Counted from the first letter of the stretch, positions 26,727 through 37,495 are shown. The stretch: DNA of 64,000 nt from Pseudomonas sp. TH41 (GCF_016650695.1 NZ_JAEKFH010000003.1:392001-456000); one strand, 5' to 3'. Notes: generated by a model not told the origin, from the sequence alone. Numbers and translations: made by a program.

Positions 26727-27218
26727 TTATTCAGGCATCTTCAGCGGGCTTGGCGAGATGATCACGCCGTTGTTATCCGCATAAATGTAATGGCCCGGAT
26801 GGAAGGTCACGCCTGCAAATGTCACCGCAACGTTCAGATCACCGATACCGCGCTTGTCGGTTTTCATCGGATGGCTGGCCAGGGCCTGCACACCGAGATC
26901 GGTTTGCGCAATGACGTCGACGTCGCGGATGCAACCGTAGATCACCAGCCCTTCCCAACCGTTTTTAACGGCTTTCTCGGCCAGCATGTCGCCAAGCAGC
27001 GCCCGACGCAGGGACCCGCCACCGTCAACGACCAACACTTTGCCATTACCCTTGAGCTCGACCTGGTCCTTGACCAGCGAGTTGTCTTCGAAACACTTGA
27101 TGGTCACAATTTCGCCGCCGAAGGAATCACGACCGCCAAAATTGCTGAACATCGGTTCCAGCACCTGCACCAGTTCCGGATAGGCATCGCACAGGTCAGG
27201 CGTGAGGTAATGGTTCAT
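26727..27218 (-). CDS. RraA-family protein (RNase E inhibitor-like / HMG aldolase-like)
   Basis: The 163-residue product has the RraA fold signatures [18 protein letters not shown] near residue 68 and [10 protein letters not shown] near residue 94. E. coli RraA inhibits RNase E, but many homologues are class II HMG/CHA aldolases. The residues G-D-M-L-A and R-D as metal/pyruvate site are compatible with either, so the precise role is open. It is a single gene between cmaX and the hydrolase, all on the minus strand. Confidence 0.85.
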   Translation of the reverse strand: MNHYLTPDLCDAYPELVQVLEPMFSNFGGRDSFGGEIVTIKCFEDNSLVKDQVELKGNGKVLVVDGGGSLRRALLGDMLAEKAVKNGWEGLVIYGCIRDVDVIAQTDLGVQALASHPMKTDKRGIGDLNVAVTFAGVTFHPGHYIYADNNGVIISPSPLKMPE

Positions 27219-27333
27219 CGAGAAACTCCTGTAAAGAGGAAGACAATCGAGGATGTCGCAAAGTGACCGAAAAAGCTGAACGCGTCATATCTTATCCGCA
27301 AGCCGATCAGAGCGAAATGCCCTTGATAGAGCG

Positions 27334-28329
27334 TCAGGCTGAGATTGCTGTGACCAAATCCGGTTTATCACCGAGCAATGGCGTCTGCGGATCCGCCAGC
27401 CAGCGGGCCACCAGCGGCCAAACTTCGACCTGTGCGGCTTTGCTGACAAGCATTTCCACATGACCAAAATTGTCGCCAAAGCCCTGCTCGCGGCCCAGGT
27501 TGATGAATTGCTTGTGCTCGGCACCGATCTGATCGAACAGCTTGCGACAGGCCCAGGTCGGGTCCTGATGATCGCCCACTGCGCTGACGGCCAGTATCGG
27601 CAACTTGACCTCGGCCAGCCCGGCCCACCAATCCTTGTCGGCATCGCCAAAGCGTCCGAACAAGCCATACCAGCGCATGCTTTCCAGGGCCAGGCCAATG
27701 GGCTCGTCTTCCGGACCGCGCTTGAGCCGTGAACCGGAGAGCTGGGCAAAACGTTTGAGAATGAAGCGCCCGCTCCACTCCACCGGCGGAATTTTCAACG
27801 GCCAGTAGGTGCGGCTGACTTGCGTACCGAAGAACGCCGCAGACGCCACAACCGGCTCGCCGATGTACTCACCCCCCAACGCCGCCGCCAGGGTAATGCC
27901 GCCCAGCGAGTGACCGATCCAGTGCGGGACCTGGCCACTTTGCTCACGCACGAATGCACCAATGGCCGGCAGATCATAACGAGCGTAGTCGGCGACGCGG
28001 TTCTTGCGGTAGTTCTGGTTGCGCTGGGACAGGCCATGACCGCGCATTTCCGGGATCCACACATCAAATCCCAGGCGAGTCAGATAAGCCCCCAGGCCCA
28101 GGCCCTTGGGTGAAAACCAGAACCGGCGATTGGAAAAACTGCCGTGCAACAGGATCACCGGCACGCCACGCACGGCGGGCTCGTCAGCCATGCCCAGGCG
28201 GGTCACGGCCAGTTCCACCGTACCGTCAGGGCTGTTGCCGGGTTTCAAACGGTAAACGTCTTCGCTCAGATCGCCGCGCCGTTCGGCGCTGATCAGAGCG
28301 ACAGGAAATAGGTTGCTGCTGCTTTGCAT
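27334..28329 (-). CDS. Alpha/beta hydrolase
   Basis: This 331-residue hydrolase has the nucleophile elbow GHSLGG near residue 127 and an oxyanion-hole region (VILLHGSFSNRRFW) near residue 52. A late DHQDP and a C-terminal FGHVEML supply the probable catalytic acid and histidine. The ATG at 28329 gives MQSSSNLFPVALISAERR; an upstream ATG would extend into the intergenic region. The substrate is unknown, and esterase or lipase activity is only a family-level guess. The position next to ppsA is conserved in Pseudomonas. Confidence 0.82.
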   Translation of the reverse strand: MQSSSNLFPVALISAERRGDLSEDVYRLKPGNSPDGTVELAVTRLGMADEPAVRGVPVILLHGSFSNRRFWFSPKGLGLGAYLTRLGFDVWIPEMRGHGLSQRNQNYRKNRVADYARYDLPAIGAFVREQSGQVPHWIGHSLGGITLAAALGGEYIGEPVVASAAFFGTQVSRTYWPLKIPPVEWSGRFILKRFAQLSGSRLKRGPEDEPIGLALESMRWYGLFGRFGDADKDWWAGLAEVKLPILAVSAVGDHQDPTWACRKLFDQIGAEHKQFINLGREQGFGDNFGHVEMLVSKAAQVEVWPLVARWLADPQTPLLGDKPDLVTAISA

Positions 28330-28422
28330 AATGCTCTTGCACAAAAAAGGGCGGCGTCCAGAGGAGCCCGCCCTACTTGATTGTCTGAAAGGGCCAATCA
28401 ATGACCACGATGTTCATCACTG

Positions 28423-28522
28423 TGTAGGAGCGAGCTTGCTCGCGATGGACTTCCGAACACCGCGTTTATCCAGCAAACACGCGTCATCGTTAACGACCAT
28501 CGCGAGCAAGCTCGCTCCTACA
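28423..28522. repeat. REP inverted pair, family B
   Basis: TGTAGGAGCGAGCTTGCTCG at the left and CGAGCAAGCTCGCTCCTACA at the right surround about 50 bases containing AACACGCGTCATCGTT. It fills the gap between the hydrolase start and the ppsA stop. Confidence 0.93.
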
Positions 28523-28565
28523 GTGACCGGCATTGCAGTCAATAGCCGGTCCGTTCACGCACCCA

Positions 28566-30941
28566 TCAAGCCGACGCTTGACCTTCAGCCAGGAAGAACC
28601 AGGTTTCCAGTACGGAATCGGGGTTCAGCGAAACACTTTCAATGCCCTGCTCCATCAGCCACTTGGCCAGGTCCGGATGGTCCGAAGGACCCTGGCCGCA
28701 AATGCCGATGTACTTGCCAGCCTTGTTGCATGCGGCAATGGCGTTCGCCAGCAGCTTCTTGACCGCCGGATTACGCTCGTCGAACAAGTGAGCGATGATC
28801 CCGGAGTCACGGTCCAGGCCCAGCGTCAGCTGAGTCAGGTCGTTGGAGCCGATGGAGAAACCGTCGAAGAACTCGAGGAATTCTTCAGCCAGAATCGCGT
28901 TGGACGGCAATTCGCACATCATGATCACGCGCAGACCGTTCTCACCACGGGCCAGACCGTTTTCGGCCAGCAGGTCGACAACCTGGCTCGCTTCGCCCAG
29001 CGTACGGACGAACGGCACCATGATTTCCACGTTGGTCAGGCCCATCTCGTTGCGCACGCGCTTGAGAGCGCGGCACTCGAGTTCGAAGCAGTCACGGAAC
29101 GCTTCGCTGATGTAACGCGAGGCGCCGCGGAAACCCAGCATCGGGTTTTCTTCTTCTGGCTCATACAGTTTGCCGCCGATCAGGTTCGCGTATTCGTTGG
29201 ACTTGAAGTCCGACAGACGCACGATGACCTTTTTCGGCCAGAACGCTGCAGCAAGGGTGCTGATGCCTTCGACCAGTTTCTCGACGTAGAAGCCGACCGG
29301 ATCGTTGTAACCGGCGATGCGCTTGTCGACGCTGTCCTTCATGTCCTGCGGCAGACCGTCGTAGTTCAACAGCGCTTTCGGGTGCACACCGATCATGCGG
29401 TTGATGATGAACTCCAGACGGGCCAGGCCCACACCGGCGTTCGGCAGTTGTGCGAAGTCGAAGGCACGGTCCGGGTTGCCGACGTTCATCATGATCTTGA
29501 ACGGCAGGTCCGGCATGGCATCGACGGAGTTTTTCTTGATATCGAAGCCCAGTTCGCCTTCGAAGATGTAACCGGTGTCGCCTTCAGCGCAGGAAACAGT
29601 CACGCCCTGGCCGTCTTTCAACAATTGGGTGGCGTTGCCGCAACCGACCACAGCCGGGATGCCCAGCTCGCGAGCGATGATCGCTGCGTGGCAAGTACGA
29701 CCGCCCCGGTTGGTGACGATGGCGCTGGCGCGCTTCATGACCGGTTCCCAGTCCGGGTCGGTCATGTCGGACACCAGAACGTCGCCTGGCTGGACTTTGT
29801 CCATTTCGGACACGTCCTTGATGATGCGCACTTTGCCGGCGCCGATGCGCTGGCCGATGGCGCGACCTTCTACCAGCACGGTGCCGGTTTCTTTCAACAG
29901 GTAACGTTCCATGACGTTGGCCGAGGTGCGGCTCTTCACGGTTTCAGGACGCGCCTGAACGATGTAGAGCTTGCCGTCGTCGCCGTCTTTGGCCCATTCG
30001 ATGTCCATCGGGCACTTGTAGTGCTTCTCGATGATCATTGCTTGCTTGGCCAGTTCGCTGACTTCGGCGTCGCTCAGGCAGAAGCGTGCGCGATCAGCCT
30101 TGTCGACATCAATGGTCTTGACCGACTTGCCGGCCGTGGCGACTTCGCCGTAGATCATCTTGATGGCTTTGCTGCCCAGATTGCGGCGCAAGATGGCCGG
30201 ACGGCCGGCGGCCAGCGTGCCTTTGTGGACGTAGAACTCATCCGGGTTCACCGCGCCTTGTACGACGGTTTCACCCAGGCCGTAGGCGCCGGTGATGAAC
30301 ACCACGTCACGGAAGCCCGATTCGGTATCGAGGGTGAACATCACGCCGGCGGTGCCGGTTTCGGAGCGGACCATGCGCTGCACGCCGGCCGACAGGGCAA
30401 CCAGCTTGTGGTCGAAGCCCTGGTGCACGCGGTAGGAAATCGCGCGGTCGTTGAACAGCGAAGCGAACACCTCTTTGGCGGCGCGAATGACGTTTTCGAC
30501 ACCACGGATGTTCAGGAAGGTTTCCTGCTGACCGGCGAAGGAAGCGTCCGGCAAGTCTTCGGCTGTCGCGGAAGAGCGCACGGCGACGGCCATGTCAGGG
30601 TTGCCGGCCGACAGTGTGGCGAAGGCGGTGCGGATCTCGGCGTTGAGCTTCTCGGGGAACTCGGCTTCCATGATCCATTGACGGATCTGGGCACCGGTCT
30701 TGGCAAGGGCGTTGACGTCGTCGACGTCCAGGGCATCCAGGGCGGCGTGGATCTGATCGTTCAGGCCGCTCAGTTCCAGAAAATCACGATAAGCCTGAGC
30801 TGTCGTGGCAAAGCCACCGGGCACCGATACACCGGCACCTGCAAGGTTACTGATCATCTCGCCCAGGGATGCGTTCTTGCCCCCCACATGCTCTACATCA
30901 TGGACGCCGAGCTTATCGAGGGAAACTACGTACTCTACCAA
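28566..30941 (-). CDS. ppsA: Phosphoenolpyruvate synthase
   Basis: PpsA converts pyruvate, ATP and water to phosphoenolpyruvate, AMP and phosphate in gluconeogenesis. The 791-residue protein has an N-terminal ATP-grasp domain ([17 protein letters not shown] at about residue 20, [20 protein letters not shown] near 130). The phosphohistidine domain has [21 protein letters not shown] near residue 420, with the swivelling His. The PEP-binding TIM barrel has MCELPSN and CGQGPSD. A TTG start at 30941, with GGAGAG upstream, gives the usual length and the N terminus [11 protein letters not shown]; an ATG further upstream would add 17 residues without family support. It is divergent from its regulator ppsR. 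Confidence 0.95.
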   Translation of the reverse strand: MVEYVVSLDKLGVHDVEHVGGKNASLGEMISNLAGAGVSVPGGFATTAQAYRDFLELSGLNDQIHAALDALDVDDVNALAKTGAQIRQWIMEAEFPEKLNAEIRTAFATLSAGNPDMAVAVRSSATAEDLPDASFAGQQETFLNIRGVENVIRAAKEVFASLFNDRAISYRVHQGFDHKLVALSAGVQRMVRSETGTAGVMFTLDTESGFRDVVFITGAYGLGETVVQGAVNPDEFYVHKGTLAAGRPAILRRNLGSKAIKMIYGEVATAGKSVKTIDVDKADRARFCLSDAEVSELAKQAMIIEKHYKCPMDIEWAKDGDDGKLYIVQARPETVKSRTSANVMERYLLKETGTVLVEGRAIGQRIGAGKVRIIKDVSEMDKVQPGDVLVSDMTDPDWEPVMKRASAIVTNRGGRTCHAAIIARELGIPAVVGCGNATQLLKDGQGVTVSCAEGDTGYIFEGELGFDIKKNSVDAMPDLPFKIMMNVGNPDRAFDFAQLPNAGVGLARLEFIINRMIGVHPKALLNYDGLPQDMKDSVDKRIAGYNDPVGFYVEKLVEGISTLAAAFWPKKVIVRLSDFKSNEYANLIGGKLYEPEEENPMLGFRGASRYISEAFRDCFELECRALKRVRNEMGLTNVEIMVPFVRTLGEASQVVDLLAENGLARGENGLRVIMMCELPSNAILAEEFLEFFDGFSIGSNDLTQLTLGLDRDSGIIAHLFDERNPAVKKLLANAIAACNKAGKYIGICGQGPSDHPDLAKWLMEQGIESVSLNPDSVLETWFFLAEGQASA

Positions 30942-31115
30942 GGTGATCTCTCCACTAACTGTGTTGGAAAAGCTCAGAAGCCGGCTGCTCAAGAGAGCGT
31001 TTGCCAGCTGTATGGCCTGGACCTGGAAAATAAGTGAGAATGCGGGCCATTGGCGGCCGGCAAATCGCGCCTATCATATCCAAGATTCGTCACTAGCTTA
31101 AGGCCCAAGGTGCAA

Positions 31116-31934
31116 ATGAAACGATCTGCTTTCTTTATCTCCGATGGCACGGGCATTACAGCCGAAACCCTGGGTCAAAGCCTCCTGGCGCAGTTCGAAA
31201 ACATTACCTTCAGCAAATTCACGCGACCGTACATCGACAACGTGGATAAAGCGCGGGCCATGGTACAACAAATCAACAAAGCCGCCGAAACCGACGGCTT
31301 TCGGCCGATTATTTTTGACACCATCGTCAACCAGGACATTCGTGAGATCCTCGCGACCTCCAATGGTTTCATGATCGATATTTTCTCGACCTTCCTGGCC
31401 CCCCTGGAACAGGAACTGACCGAGCACTCTTCCTACACCGTCGGCAAGTCCCACTCCATTGGCAGTAACTCCAATTACATGGAGCGGATCGAGGCGGTGA
31501 ACTTCGCCCTCGACAACGACGATGGTGCGCGCACGCACTATTACGACAAGGCCGACCTGATCCTGGTGGGCGTGTCCCGTTGTGGCAAAACCCCGACCTG
31601 CCTGTACATGGCCATGCAATTCGGCATTCGTGCGGCCAACTACCCGCTGACCGAAGACGACATGGAGCGCTTGCAACTGCCTGGCACCCTGCGCGCCCAC
31701 CAGCACAAGCTGTTCGGCCTGACCATCGACCCGGATCGCCTCACCGCGATCCGCAACGAGCGCAAGCCTAACAGCCGCTATTCGAGCTACGCCCAGTGCG
31801 AGTTCGAAGTGCGCGAGGTGGAGAATCTGTTCCGCCGCGAGAACATCCCGCACATCAACTCCACACATTTTTCGGTGGAAGAGATTTCGGCGAAGATTCT
31901 GGTGGAGAAAGGGGTGGAGCGGCGGTTCAAGTAG
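31116..31934 (+). CDS. ppsR: PEP synthase regulatory kinase/pyrophosphorylase
   Basis: This bifunctional DUF299-type protein inactivates PEP synthase by ADP-dependent phosphorylation and reactivates it by phosphate-dependent dephosphorylation. The 272-residue product begins [20 protein letters not shown], the family signature, and has a P-loop-like [15 protein letters not shown] near residue 152. The ATG at 31116 follows CCAAGG. It is divergent from ppsA with a gap of about 175 bases. The TAG stop is part of a REP element (TAGGAGCTGCC). Confidence 0.94.
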   Translation: MKRSAFFISDGTGITAETLGQSLLAQFENITFSKFTRPYIDNVDKARAMVQQINKAAETDGFRPIIFDTIVNQDIREILATSNGFMIDIFSTFLAPLEQELTEHSSYTVGKSHSIGSNSNYMERIEAVNFALDNDDGARTHYYDKADLILVGVSRCGKTPTCLYMAMQFGIRAANYPLTEDDMERLQLPGTLRAHQHKLFGLTIDPDRLTAIRNERKPNSRYSSYAQCEFEVREVENLFRRENIPHINSTHFSVEEISAKILVEKGVERRFK

Positions 31935-31958
31935 GAGCTGCCGCAGGCTGCGATCTTT
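31930..31958 (+). repeat. Single REP, family A, providing the ppsR stop codon
   Basis: GTAGGAGCTGCCGCAGGCTG continues into CGATCTTTT. There is no inverted partner nearby. The TAG at 31932-31934 terminates ppsR. Confidence 0.88.
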
Positions 31959-32003
31959 TGATGTTGCTTGAAAGGCAAAATTCATGGCGCCTGATCTGCC
32001 GCT

Positions 32004-32096
32004 TTCGCGAGCAAGCCCGCTCCCACATTGGATCTCTGTCGTACACAAATACTGTGTCCACTGAAGATCCAATGTGGGAGCGAGCCTGCTCGCGAA
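32004..32096. repeat. REP inverted pair, family C
   Basis: TTCGCGAGCAAGCCCGCTCC at the left is mirrored by GGAGCGAGCCTGCTCGCGAA at the right. GGATCTNNNGTC-type inner arms (TTGGATCTCTG / GAAGATCCAA) extend the pairing. Confidence 0.9.
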
Positions 32097-32102
32097 GAAC
32101 GA

Positions 32103-33512
32103 TTACACGGTCTCTGCCAATGCTGCCGCCAACGCGTCAAACCCTTGCAGCAACAGCCGATCATCCCCCGCCGAATGACACACACTCGCCCTGATGAACT
32201 GCGGCACCGCCCCCTGCCCAACCGCAAACATCTCGGCAGTCGCCACCAGAAAATTATTCTCCTTAAGCTCCGCCGCGATCTGCGACGCCCGCCACGGGTC
32301 GGGCACTTCGATCCAGAAGTGCGGGCTGTGAGGATGCGTTTTGTACGCCAACCCATCCAGCCGCCCAGCGACCAAGGCCTTGCGCCGACTGATCTCAACC
32401 GTCTGCCGGCCCAACAACTGCTCCGCCGTGCCATTTTCAATCCACCGACTCGCCACCTCCAGCGTCAGAGGGCTAGCCATCCAGCACGTCCCGCGCACCG
32501 CCGCGCTCAAGCGTCCGATCAACGGTTGCGGCGCATGCAGGTAACCCACCCGTAATCCCGCCGAAACCGCTTTGCTCAGGCTACCGATCAGCACCGAGCG
32601 CTCCGGGGCAAAATAGCTCAAGGGTAATGGTCGCTGTTGCGCCAATACCGCGTGGGCTTCGTCTTCGAAGATCAGCAGATTGTGCTGACGACAGACTTCA
32701 ACTATCGCCTCGCGCCGTGGGACGGACATCACTGCCGCCGTGGGATTCTGGATCGTTGGCGTGCAATACAGCGCTGAGATGCGGTGGTTGCGACAAGCCT
32801 CATTCAGGGCGTCAGGCATCAGCCCTTCCGCGTCCATTGCGACGCCGATGAGCTTGATCCCGAGCAGGCGTGCGACGCTGATCAGCCCCGGGTAAGTCAG
32901 GTGCTCCGTAACTAACGTGTCACCCGCCTTCAACAGCCCCGTCAAAGCACACAACAGGCCGTGCTGACCGCCGTTGACGCAGACAATTTGCTCTGCATTC
33001 GCAACAAACGCCTGGTGTCGTAGCCAGTGTGCGCCTGCCGCACGATAGCGAGGCAATCCGGCCTCAGCGGTATAACCGCCGATGCGTTGCAACGCCACAG
33101 GATCAAGGGCCAGTGCTTGCAAGCTTTGACTCAAAAATAGCGCTTCGTCCCCGGGAATCGGTTGATTGCGGCTCATGTCAAAAAACGGCTGCGGCTCATC
33201 ACTCACATTGCGAAAACCACCGTCACGCGGCCGCTCCATCCCGTGCTGACGCACATAGGTGCCGTCTCCTACACGAGCGACGACCAATCCCACACGCTCC
33301 AGCTCGCCATACGCGCGACTGATGGTGCCGATGGTCACGCCGAGGCTGTCGGCCAACAGTCGATGGGGTGGCAATTTGCAGCCCGGCTCGATCAACCCTT
33401 GGGTGATGCCTTTCTCGACGGCATCGGCCAGGCGTTTGTATTTCACGCCCAAGCCGTTGGCAAGGCCATCACGCAGGATTGACACCATGGCAATACTTAC
33501 TTTGACAGTCAT
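32103..33512 (-). CDS. MocR-type transcriptional regulator (GntR wHTH fused to aminotransferase fold)
   Basis: The 469-residue protein has an N-terminal GntR-like winged helix (about 15-85; PPHRLLADSLGVTIGTISRAYGELERVGLV) joined to a fold-type I aminotransferase domain. The PLP-binding lysine lies in LIGSLSKAVSAGLRVG near residue 315, and an EDEAH motif precedes it. Such regulators sense PLP, amino acids or related ligands. It is divergent from the DMT exporter gene, with about 90 bases between, so it probably controls that gene and itself. The ligand is unknown. Confidence 0.9.
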   Translation of the reverse strand: MTVKVSIAMVSILRDGLANGLGVKYKRLADAVEKGITQGLIEPGCKLPPHRLLADSLGVTIGTISRAYGELERVGLVVARVGDGTYVRQHGMERPRDGGFRNVSDEPQPFFDMSRNQPIPGDEALFLSQSLQALALDPVALQRIGGYTAEAGLPRYRAAGAHWLRHQAFVANAEQIVCVNGGQHGLLCALTGLLKAGDTLVTEHLTYPGLISVARLLGIKLIGVAMDAEGLMPDALNEACRNHRISALYCTPTIQNPTAAVMSVPRREAIVEVCRQHNLLIFEDEAHAVLAQQRPLPLSYFAPERSVLIGSLSKAVSAGLRVGYLHAPQPLIGRLSAAVRGTCWMASPLTLEVASRWIENGTAEQLLGRQTVEISRRKALVAGRLDGLAYKTHPHSPHFWIEVPDPWRASQIAAELKENNFLVATAEMFAVGQGAVPQFIRASVCHSAGDDRLLLQGFDALAAALAETV

Positions 33513-33556
33513 TCAAGCCCCGAATAGCGTGCTTAAAACAGGTTCAATCAGGGATA

Positions 33557-33577
33557 GACCTTTTGCAGATGAAGGTC
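33557..33577. promoter_or_regulatory. Inverted repeat in the MocR-exporter intergenic region
   Basis: GACCTT (33557-33562) and AAGGTC (33572-33577) are separated by nine bases. The site lies just upstream of the exporter ribosome-binding site. An operator for the divergent MocR protein is an inference from position. Confidence 0.4.
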
Positions 33578-33604
33578 AATTCCGACGATAAAAGGAGCTC
33601 GATC

Positions 33605-34537
33605 ATGTCCGTCGCCATCAGTGCGTCTTCACCTCATGCAAGACCCTGGCTAGCCGTAGTGATTACCAGCGCGCTGTTCTTGATCGTTTGCCTCAGCTGG
33701 GGCACCACATGGCTGGGCATCAAGATTGCGGTAGAAACGGTGCCGCCGCTGACCGCTGCCGGCCTGAGGTTCCTGATCGCGTTCCCGCTGTTCTTGAGCT
33801 TTGCGCTTTTGCGGGGTGAACCGCTGTTGTTCCCGAGGCAAAGCCGCTGGTTTTTCGTGTTCGTGACGCTGTCCTATTTCAGCCTGCCGTACTACTTGCT
33901 CAACTATGGAGAAATGCATGTTTCATCAGGGCTCACGGCACTGCTGTTCAGTTGCATGCCCGTGTTCATCCTGCTGTTTTCCGCACTGTTTCTGCGGGAG
34001 AAAATCTACCTTTCCCAAGTGCTCGGCATCGCCATCGGCTTCGGCAGCCTGTTCATGATTATTCGTAGCCAAGGGTTGCACCTGGACGATGCGGAAGGGT
34101 TCGGGGTGCTGGCGATTCTCTGCGCGGCGGTGATGCATGCGCTGTGCTATGTGGTGACCAAAAAACACGGCAGTGCAATCAGTGTGATCACCTACAACAC
34201 CCTGCCGATCGGCATCGCCGGTTTGATGCTGTTTGTCGCGGGCCTGAATGTCGAAGCGCCAGTGTTTGCTGCGATCAGCCTGCGCTCGTGGAGCGCCCTG
34301 CTCTATCTGGGGCTGGTGGCGTCGGTGGGCGGGTTTATTGTCTATTTCCTGCTGCTCAAAAGGCTGAGCCCGATCATCCTGTCGTTTGTCTTCATCATTT
34401 TTCCGGTGTTCGCCGTCGTCATCGGCGCCTGGTACGAGGGGCAACCCCTGTCCGGGGAACTGATGATGTACTCGGCGATTTTGCTGACGGGGTTTGCGAT
34501 CACCAAGCTACCCATCGAAAAATGGTTCAAAGCTTGA
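33605..34537 (+). CDS. DMT-superfamily (EamA) exporter
   Basis: This 310-residue inner-membrane protein has about ten hydrophobic segments arranged as two EamA repeats (about 18-145 and 165-300). The family features WGTTWLGIKIAVETVPP and RFLIAFPLFL are present near residues 35-65. The ATG has AAAGGAGCTCGATC upstream, an ideal ribosome-binding site. EamA transporters often export amino acids or small metabolites; the substrate here is unknown. Control by the divergent MocR regulator is likely. Confidence 0.88.
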   Translation: MSVAISASSPHARPWLAVVITSALFLIVCLSWGTTWLGIKIAVETVPPLTAAGLRFLIAFPLFLSFALLRGEPLLFPRQSRWFFVFVTLSYFSLPYYLLNYGEMHVSSGLTALLFSCMPVFILLFSALFLREKIYLSQVLGIAIGFGSLFMIIRSQGLHLDDAEGFGVLAILCAAVMHALCYVVTKKHGSAISVITYNTLPIGIAGLMLFVAGLNVEAPVFAAISLRSWSALLYLGLVASVGGFIVYFLLLKRLSPIILSFVFIIFPVFAVVIGAWYEGQPLSGELMMYSAILLTGFAITKLPIEKWFKA

Positions 34538-34549
34538 AATGCAAACTCC

Positions 34550-34630
34550 TGTAGGAGCTGCCGTAGGCTGCGATCTTTTGATCTTAAAAAATCAAGATCA
34601 AAAGATCGCAGCCTGCGGCAGCTCCTACAG
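34550..34630. repeat. REP inverted pair, family A
   Basis: TGTAGGAGCTGCCGTAGGCT and its mirror AGCCTGCGGCAGCTCCTACA, with TTGATCTTAA inner arms and a very short spacer. It separates the convergent exporter and prpD genes. Confidence 0.93.
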
Positions 34631-34637
34631 GGGGGGG

Positions 34638-36122
34638 CTAGATGACGAACAGGTCCATGAAGCGGTTGACCGGGGTGGCTTCAAGCGCAGCCTGATCCTT
34701 GCACAACGCAAAAATCTCGGCGCTACGCTGGGCCGTGAAGCGGGTCGCCAGATTGGTCTTGAACTTTTCCTCCAGCAACGGGATGCCATCGGTACGGCGA
34801 CGGCGATGACCGATCGGGTACTCAACCACCACGTTCTCGGTGCTGGTGCCGTCCTTGAAGAACACTTGCACTGCATTGGCGATGGAGCGCTTGTCCGGCT
34901 CCAGGTATTCCCGGGTATAGCGCGGCTCTTCGACGATGACCATTTTGTCGCGCAGTACGTCGATGATCGGATGCTCCGCGTGGAAGTCATCTTCGTATTG
35001 CTCAGCCACCAAATTGCCGAAGGCCAGTGGCACGGCGGTCATGTACTGAATGCAGTGGTCGCGGTCGGCAGCGTTGGCCAACGGGCCGACCTTGGAAATG
35101 ATGCGAATCGCCGACTCGTGAGTGGTGATGACAATTTTGTCGATCTCGTGCAAACGATTTCTGACTTGAGGGTGCAGGATTACCGCTGCTTCGCACGCGG
35201 TTTGCGCGTGGAATTCGGCAGGGAAGCTGATTTTGAACAGCACGTTTTCCATCACGTAGCTGCCGTACTTCCGGGAGAAACTGAACGTGCGTTTGCCTTC
35301 AGGCTTGAGCGCCAGGTCATTGTTGGTGTGGCTGAACAGCACGTCGTAGAAGCCCCACTGCCTGGCGCTGAGCACGCCAGGAATACCCATCTCGCCACGC
35401 ATCGCGATGTCCGCCAGCCGCACGCCGCGACTGGACGCATCGCCGGCCGCCCAGGATTTTCGCGATCCGGCATTCGGCGCATGCCGGTATGTGCGCAGCG
35501 CCTGGCCGTCGGCGAACGCGTGGGACAACGCGGACAGCAGCTGCTCGCGATTGGCCCCCATCAGTTTGGCGGTCACGGCGGTCGAGGCGACTTTCACCAG
35601 GATCACGTGATCGAGGCCGACTCGGTTGAAGGAGTTTTCCAGTGCTATGACGCCTTGAATCTCGTGGGCCATGATCATGGCTTCGAGTACAGTGCGAACA
35701 GTCAGCGGCGTGTCGCCATTGGCCAGGCGTTTTTGCGACAGGTGATCGGCCACCGCGAGAATGCCGCCGAGGTTATCGGACGGATGGCCCCATTCGGCAG
35801 CGAGCCAGGTGTCGTTGTAGTCGAGCCAGCGGACGATGCAACCGATGTCCCAGGCGGCTTTGACCGGGTCGAGGCGAAAGCTGGTGCCAGGCACGCGGGC
35901 GCCGAACGGGACGACGGTGCCTTCAACGATGGGGCCCAGGTGTTTGGTGCATTCGGGGAAGCGCAGGGCCAGGAGGCCGCAGCCGAGGGTGTCGATCAGG
36001 CAGTTGCGGGCGGTATCCAACGCTTCTTTGGATTCGATGTTGAAAGTCAGGACGTAATCGGCAATGTCCTGCAGGACCGTGTCGTAGTCGGGGCGGTTGT
36101 TCAGGTCGACGTTGGCGCTCAT
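34638..36122 (-). CDS. prpD: 2-methylcitrate dehydratase
   Basis: PrpD belongs to the MmgE/PrpD family and dehydrates 2-methylcitrate in propionate breakdown. The 494-residue length matches the family, and segments such as [20 protein letters not shown] near residue 50 and [10 protein letters not shown] near residue 115 are typical. It is the last gene of the minus-strand prp operon. Since acnD and prpF are also present, PrpD may be partly redundant with the AcnD route, as in other gammaproteobacteria that keep both. PLP or Fe-S motifs are absent, as expected. Confidence 0.94.
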   Translation of the reverse strand: MSANVDLNNRPDYDTVLQDIADYVLTFNIESKEALDTARNCLIDTLGCGLLALRFPECTKHLGPIVEGTVVPFGARVPGTSFRLDPVKAAWDIGCIVRWLDYNDTWLAAEWGHPSDNLGGILAVADHLSQKRLANGDTPLTVRTVLEAMIMAHEIQGVIALENSFNRVGLDHVILVKVASTAVTAKLMGANREQLLSALSHAFADGQALRTYRHAPNAGSRKSWAAGDASSRGVRLADIAMRGEMGIPGVLSARQWGFYDVLFSHTNNDLALKPEGKRTFSFSRKYGSYVMENVLFKISFPAEFHAQTACEAAVILHPQVRNRLHEIDKIVITTHESAIRIISKVGPLANAADRDHCIQYMTAVPLAFGNLVAEQYEDDFHAEHPIIDVLRDKMVIVEEPRYTREYLEPDKRSIANAVQVFFKDGTSTENVVVEYPIGHRRRRTDGIPLLEEKFKTNLATRFTAQRSAEIFALCKDQAALEATPVNRFMDLFVI

Positions 36123-36205
36123 GTTCGATTCACTCTTGAAGTGGTTCGTTGATGGAGGACCTCGGTTCAGGACTAATCTTTCTTATTCTTGAAATGCGCC
36201 CCCCC

Positions 36206-36290
36206 TGTAGGAGCTGCCGAAGGCTGCGATCTTTTGATCTTGATTGTAAAAGCAACATCAAAAGATCGCAGCCTTCGGCAGCTCCTACAG
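36206..36290. repeat. REP inverted pair, family A, inside the prp operon
   Basis: TGTAGGAGCTGCCGAAGGCT and its mirror AGCCTTCGGCAGCTCCTACA, with inner GATCTTTTGAT-type arms. It lies between prpF and prpD and could attenuate or stabilise parts of the operon message. Confidence 0.92.
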
Positions 36291-36304
36291 GGGGTATGTG
36301 TCAG

Positions 36305-37495
36305 TTAGAAAGAGTCGCCCGGCACACGGACGAAGCCTTCCATCAACACCCGCGCACTGCGGCTCATGATGGCTTTGTTCACGGTCCATTCACCGTTGAT
36401 CTGACTGGCTTCTGCCCCTACACGCAACGTGCCCGACGGATGGCCGAAACGCACAGCATTGCGTTCAATGCCGCCTGCCGCGAGGTTCACCAAGGTGCCG
36501 GAAATGGCGGCGGCCGTACCGATAGCGACGGCTGCCGTGCCCATCATCGCGTGGTGCAACTTGCCCATCGACAGCGCGCGTACCAACAGGTCGACATCAC
36601 CCGCCGCAATCGCCTTGCCGCTGGACGCCACGTAGTCGGCTGGCTTGGCAACGAACGCCACTTTCGGCGTGTGCTGACGCTTGGCCGCTTCGTCCAGGTT
36701 CGAAATCAGCCCCATGCGCAGGGCGCCGTAAGCACGGATGGTCTCGAACATGGCCAAGGCTTTCGGATCACCGTTGATCGCGCCTTGCAACTCGGTGCCT
36801 GTGTAGCCGATGTCTTCAGCATTAACGAAAATCGTCGGGATGCCGGCATTGATCATGGTCGCCTTGAAGGTCCCGACGCCGGGCACTTCGAGGTCATCCA
36901 CCAAGTTACCGGTAGGGAACATCGAACCGCCGCCGCCCTCTTCTTCCGCCGCCGGGTCCATGAACTCGACCTGCACTTCGGCGGCCGGAAAGGTCACGCC
37001 GTCGAGTTCGAAATCGCCGGTTTCCTGCACTTCGCCGTTGGTGATCGGCACGTGGGCGATGATGGTCTTGCCGATGTTGGCTTGCCACACGCGCACCACG
37101 GCAATGCCGTTCTGCGGAATGCGGCTGGCGTCCACCAGGCCGTTGCTGATGGCGAACGAACCGACCGCTGCCGACAGGTTGCCGCAGTTGCCGCTCCAGT
37201 CGACGAAAGGCTTGTCGATCGAGACTTGACCGAACAGGTAATCGACGTCGTGATCAGCCTTGATGCTTTTCGACAGGATCACGGTTTTACTGGTGCTGGA
37301 GGTCGCGCCGCCCATGCCGTCGATTTGCTTGTCGTACGGATCGGGGCTGCCGATGACGCGTAGCAACAAGGCATCGCGGGCCGGACCTGGAATCTGTGCC
37401 GCTTCGGGCAAATCTTTCAGGCTGAAGAACACGCCTTTGCTGGTGCCGCCACGCATGTAGGTGGCGGGAATCTTGATCTGAGGTGCGTGAGCCAT
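36305..37495 (-). CDS. prpF: AcnD-accessory isomerase PrpF
   Basis: PrpF isomerises trans- to cis-2-methylaconitate, allowing the AcnD route to proceed. The 396-residue protein has a diaminopimelate-epimerase-like fold; family motifs include ATYMRGGTSKGVFF near residue 10 and SGNCGNLSAAVGSFA near residue 105. The ATG at 37495 gives MAHAPQIKIPATYMRGG, the usual N terminus. It sits directly downstream of acnD in the operon. Confidence 0.94.
   Translation of the reverse strand: MAHAPQIKIPATYMRGGTSKGVFFSLKDLPEAAQIPGPARDALLLRVIGSPDPYDKQIDGMGGATSSTSKTVILSKSIKADHDVDYLFGQVSIDKPFVDWSGNCGNLSAAVGSFAISNGLVDASRIPQNGIAVVRVWQANIGKTIIAHVPITNGEVQETGDFELDGVTFPAAEVQVEFMDPAAEEEGGGGSMFPTGNLVDDLEVPGVGTFKATMINAGIPTIFVNAEDIGYTGTELQGAINGDPKALAMFETIRAYGALRMGLISNLDEAAKRQHTPKVAFVAKPADYVASSGKAIAAGDVDLLVRALSMGKLHHAMMGTAAVAIGTAAAISGTLVNLAAGGIERNAVRFGHPSGTLRVGAEASQINGEWTVNKAIMSRSARVLMEGFVRVPGDSF

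Noticed and set aside
28533..31037. An open frame of about 830 codons on the plus strand
   Set aside because: It is the antisense of ppsA, which has full family motifs; the plus-strand translation is rich in V, D, Q and H and shows no domain.
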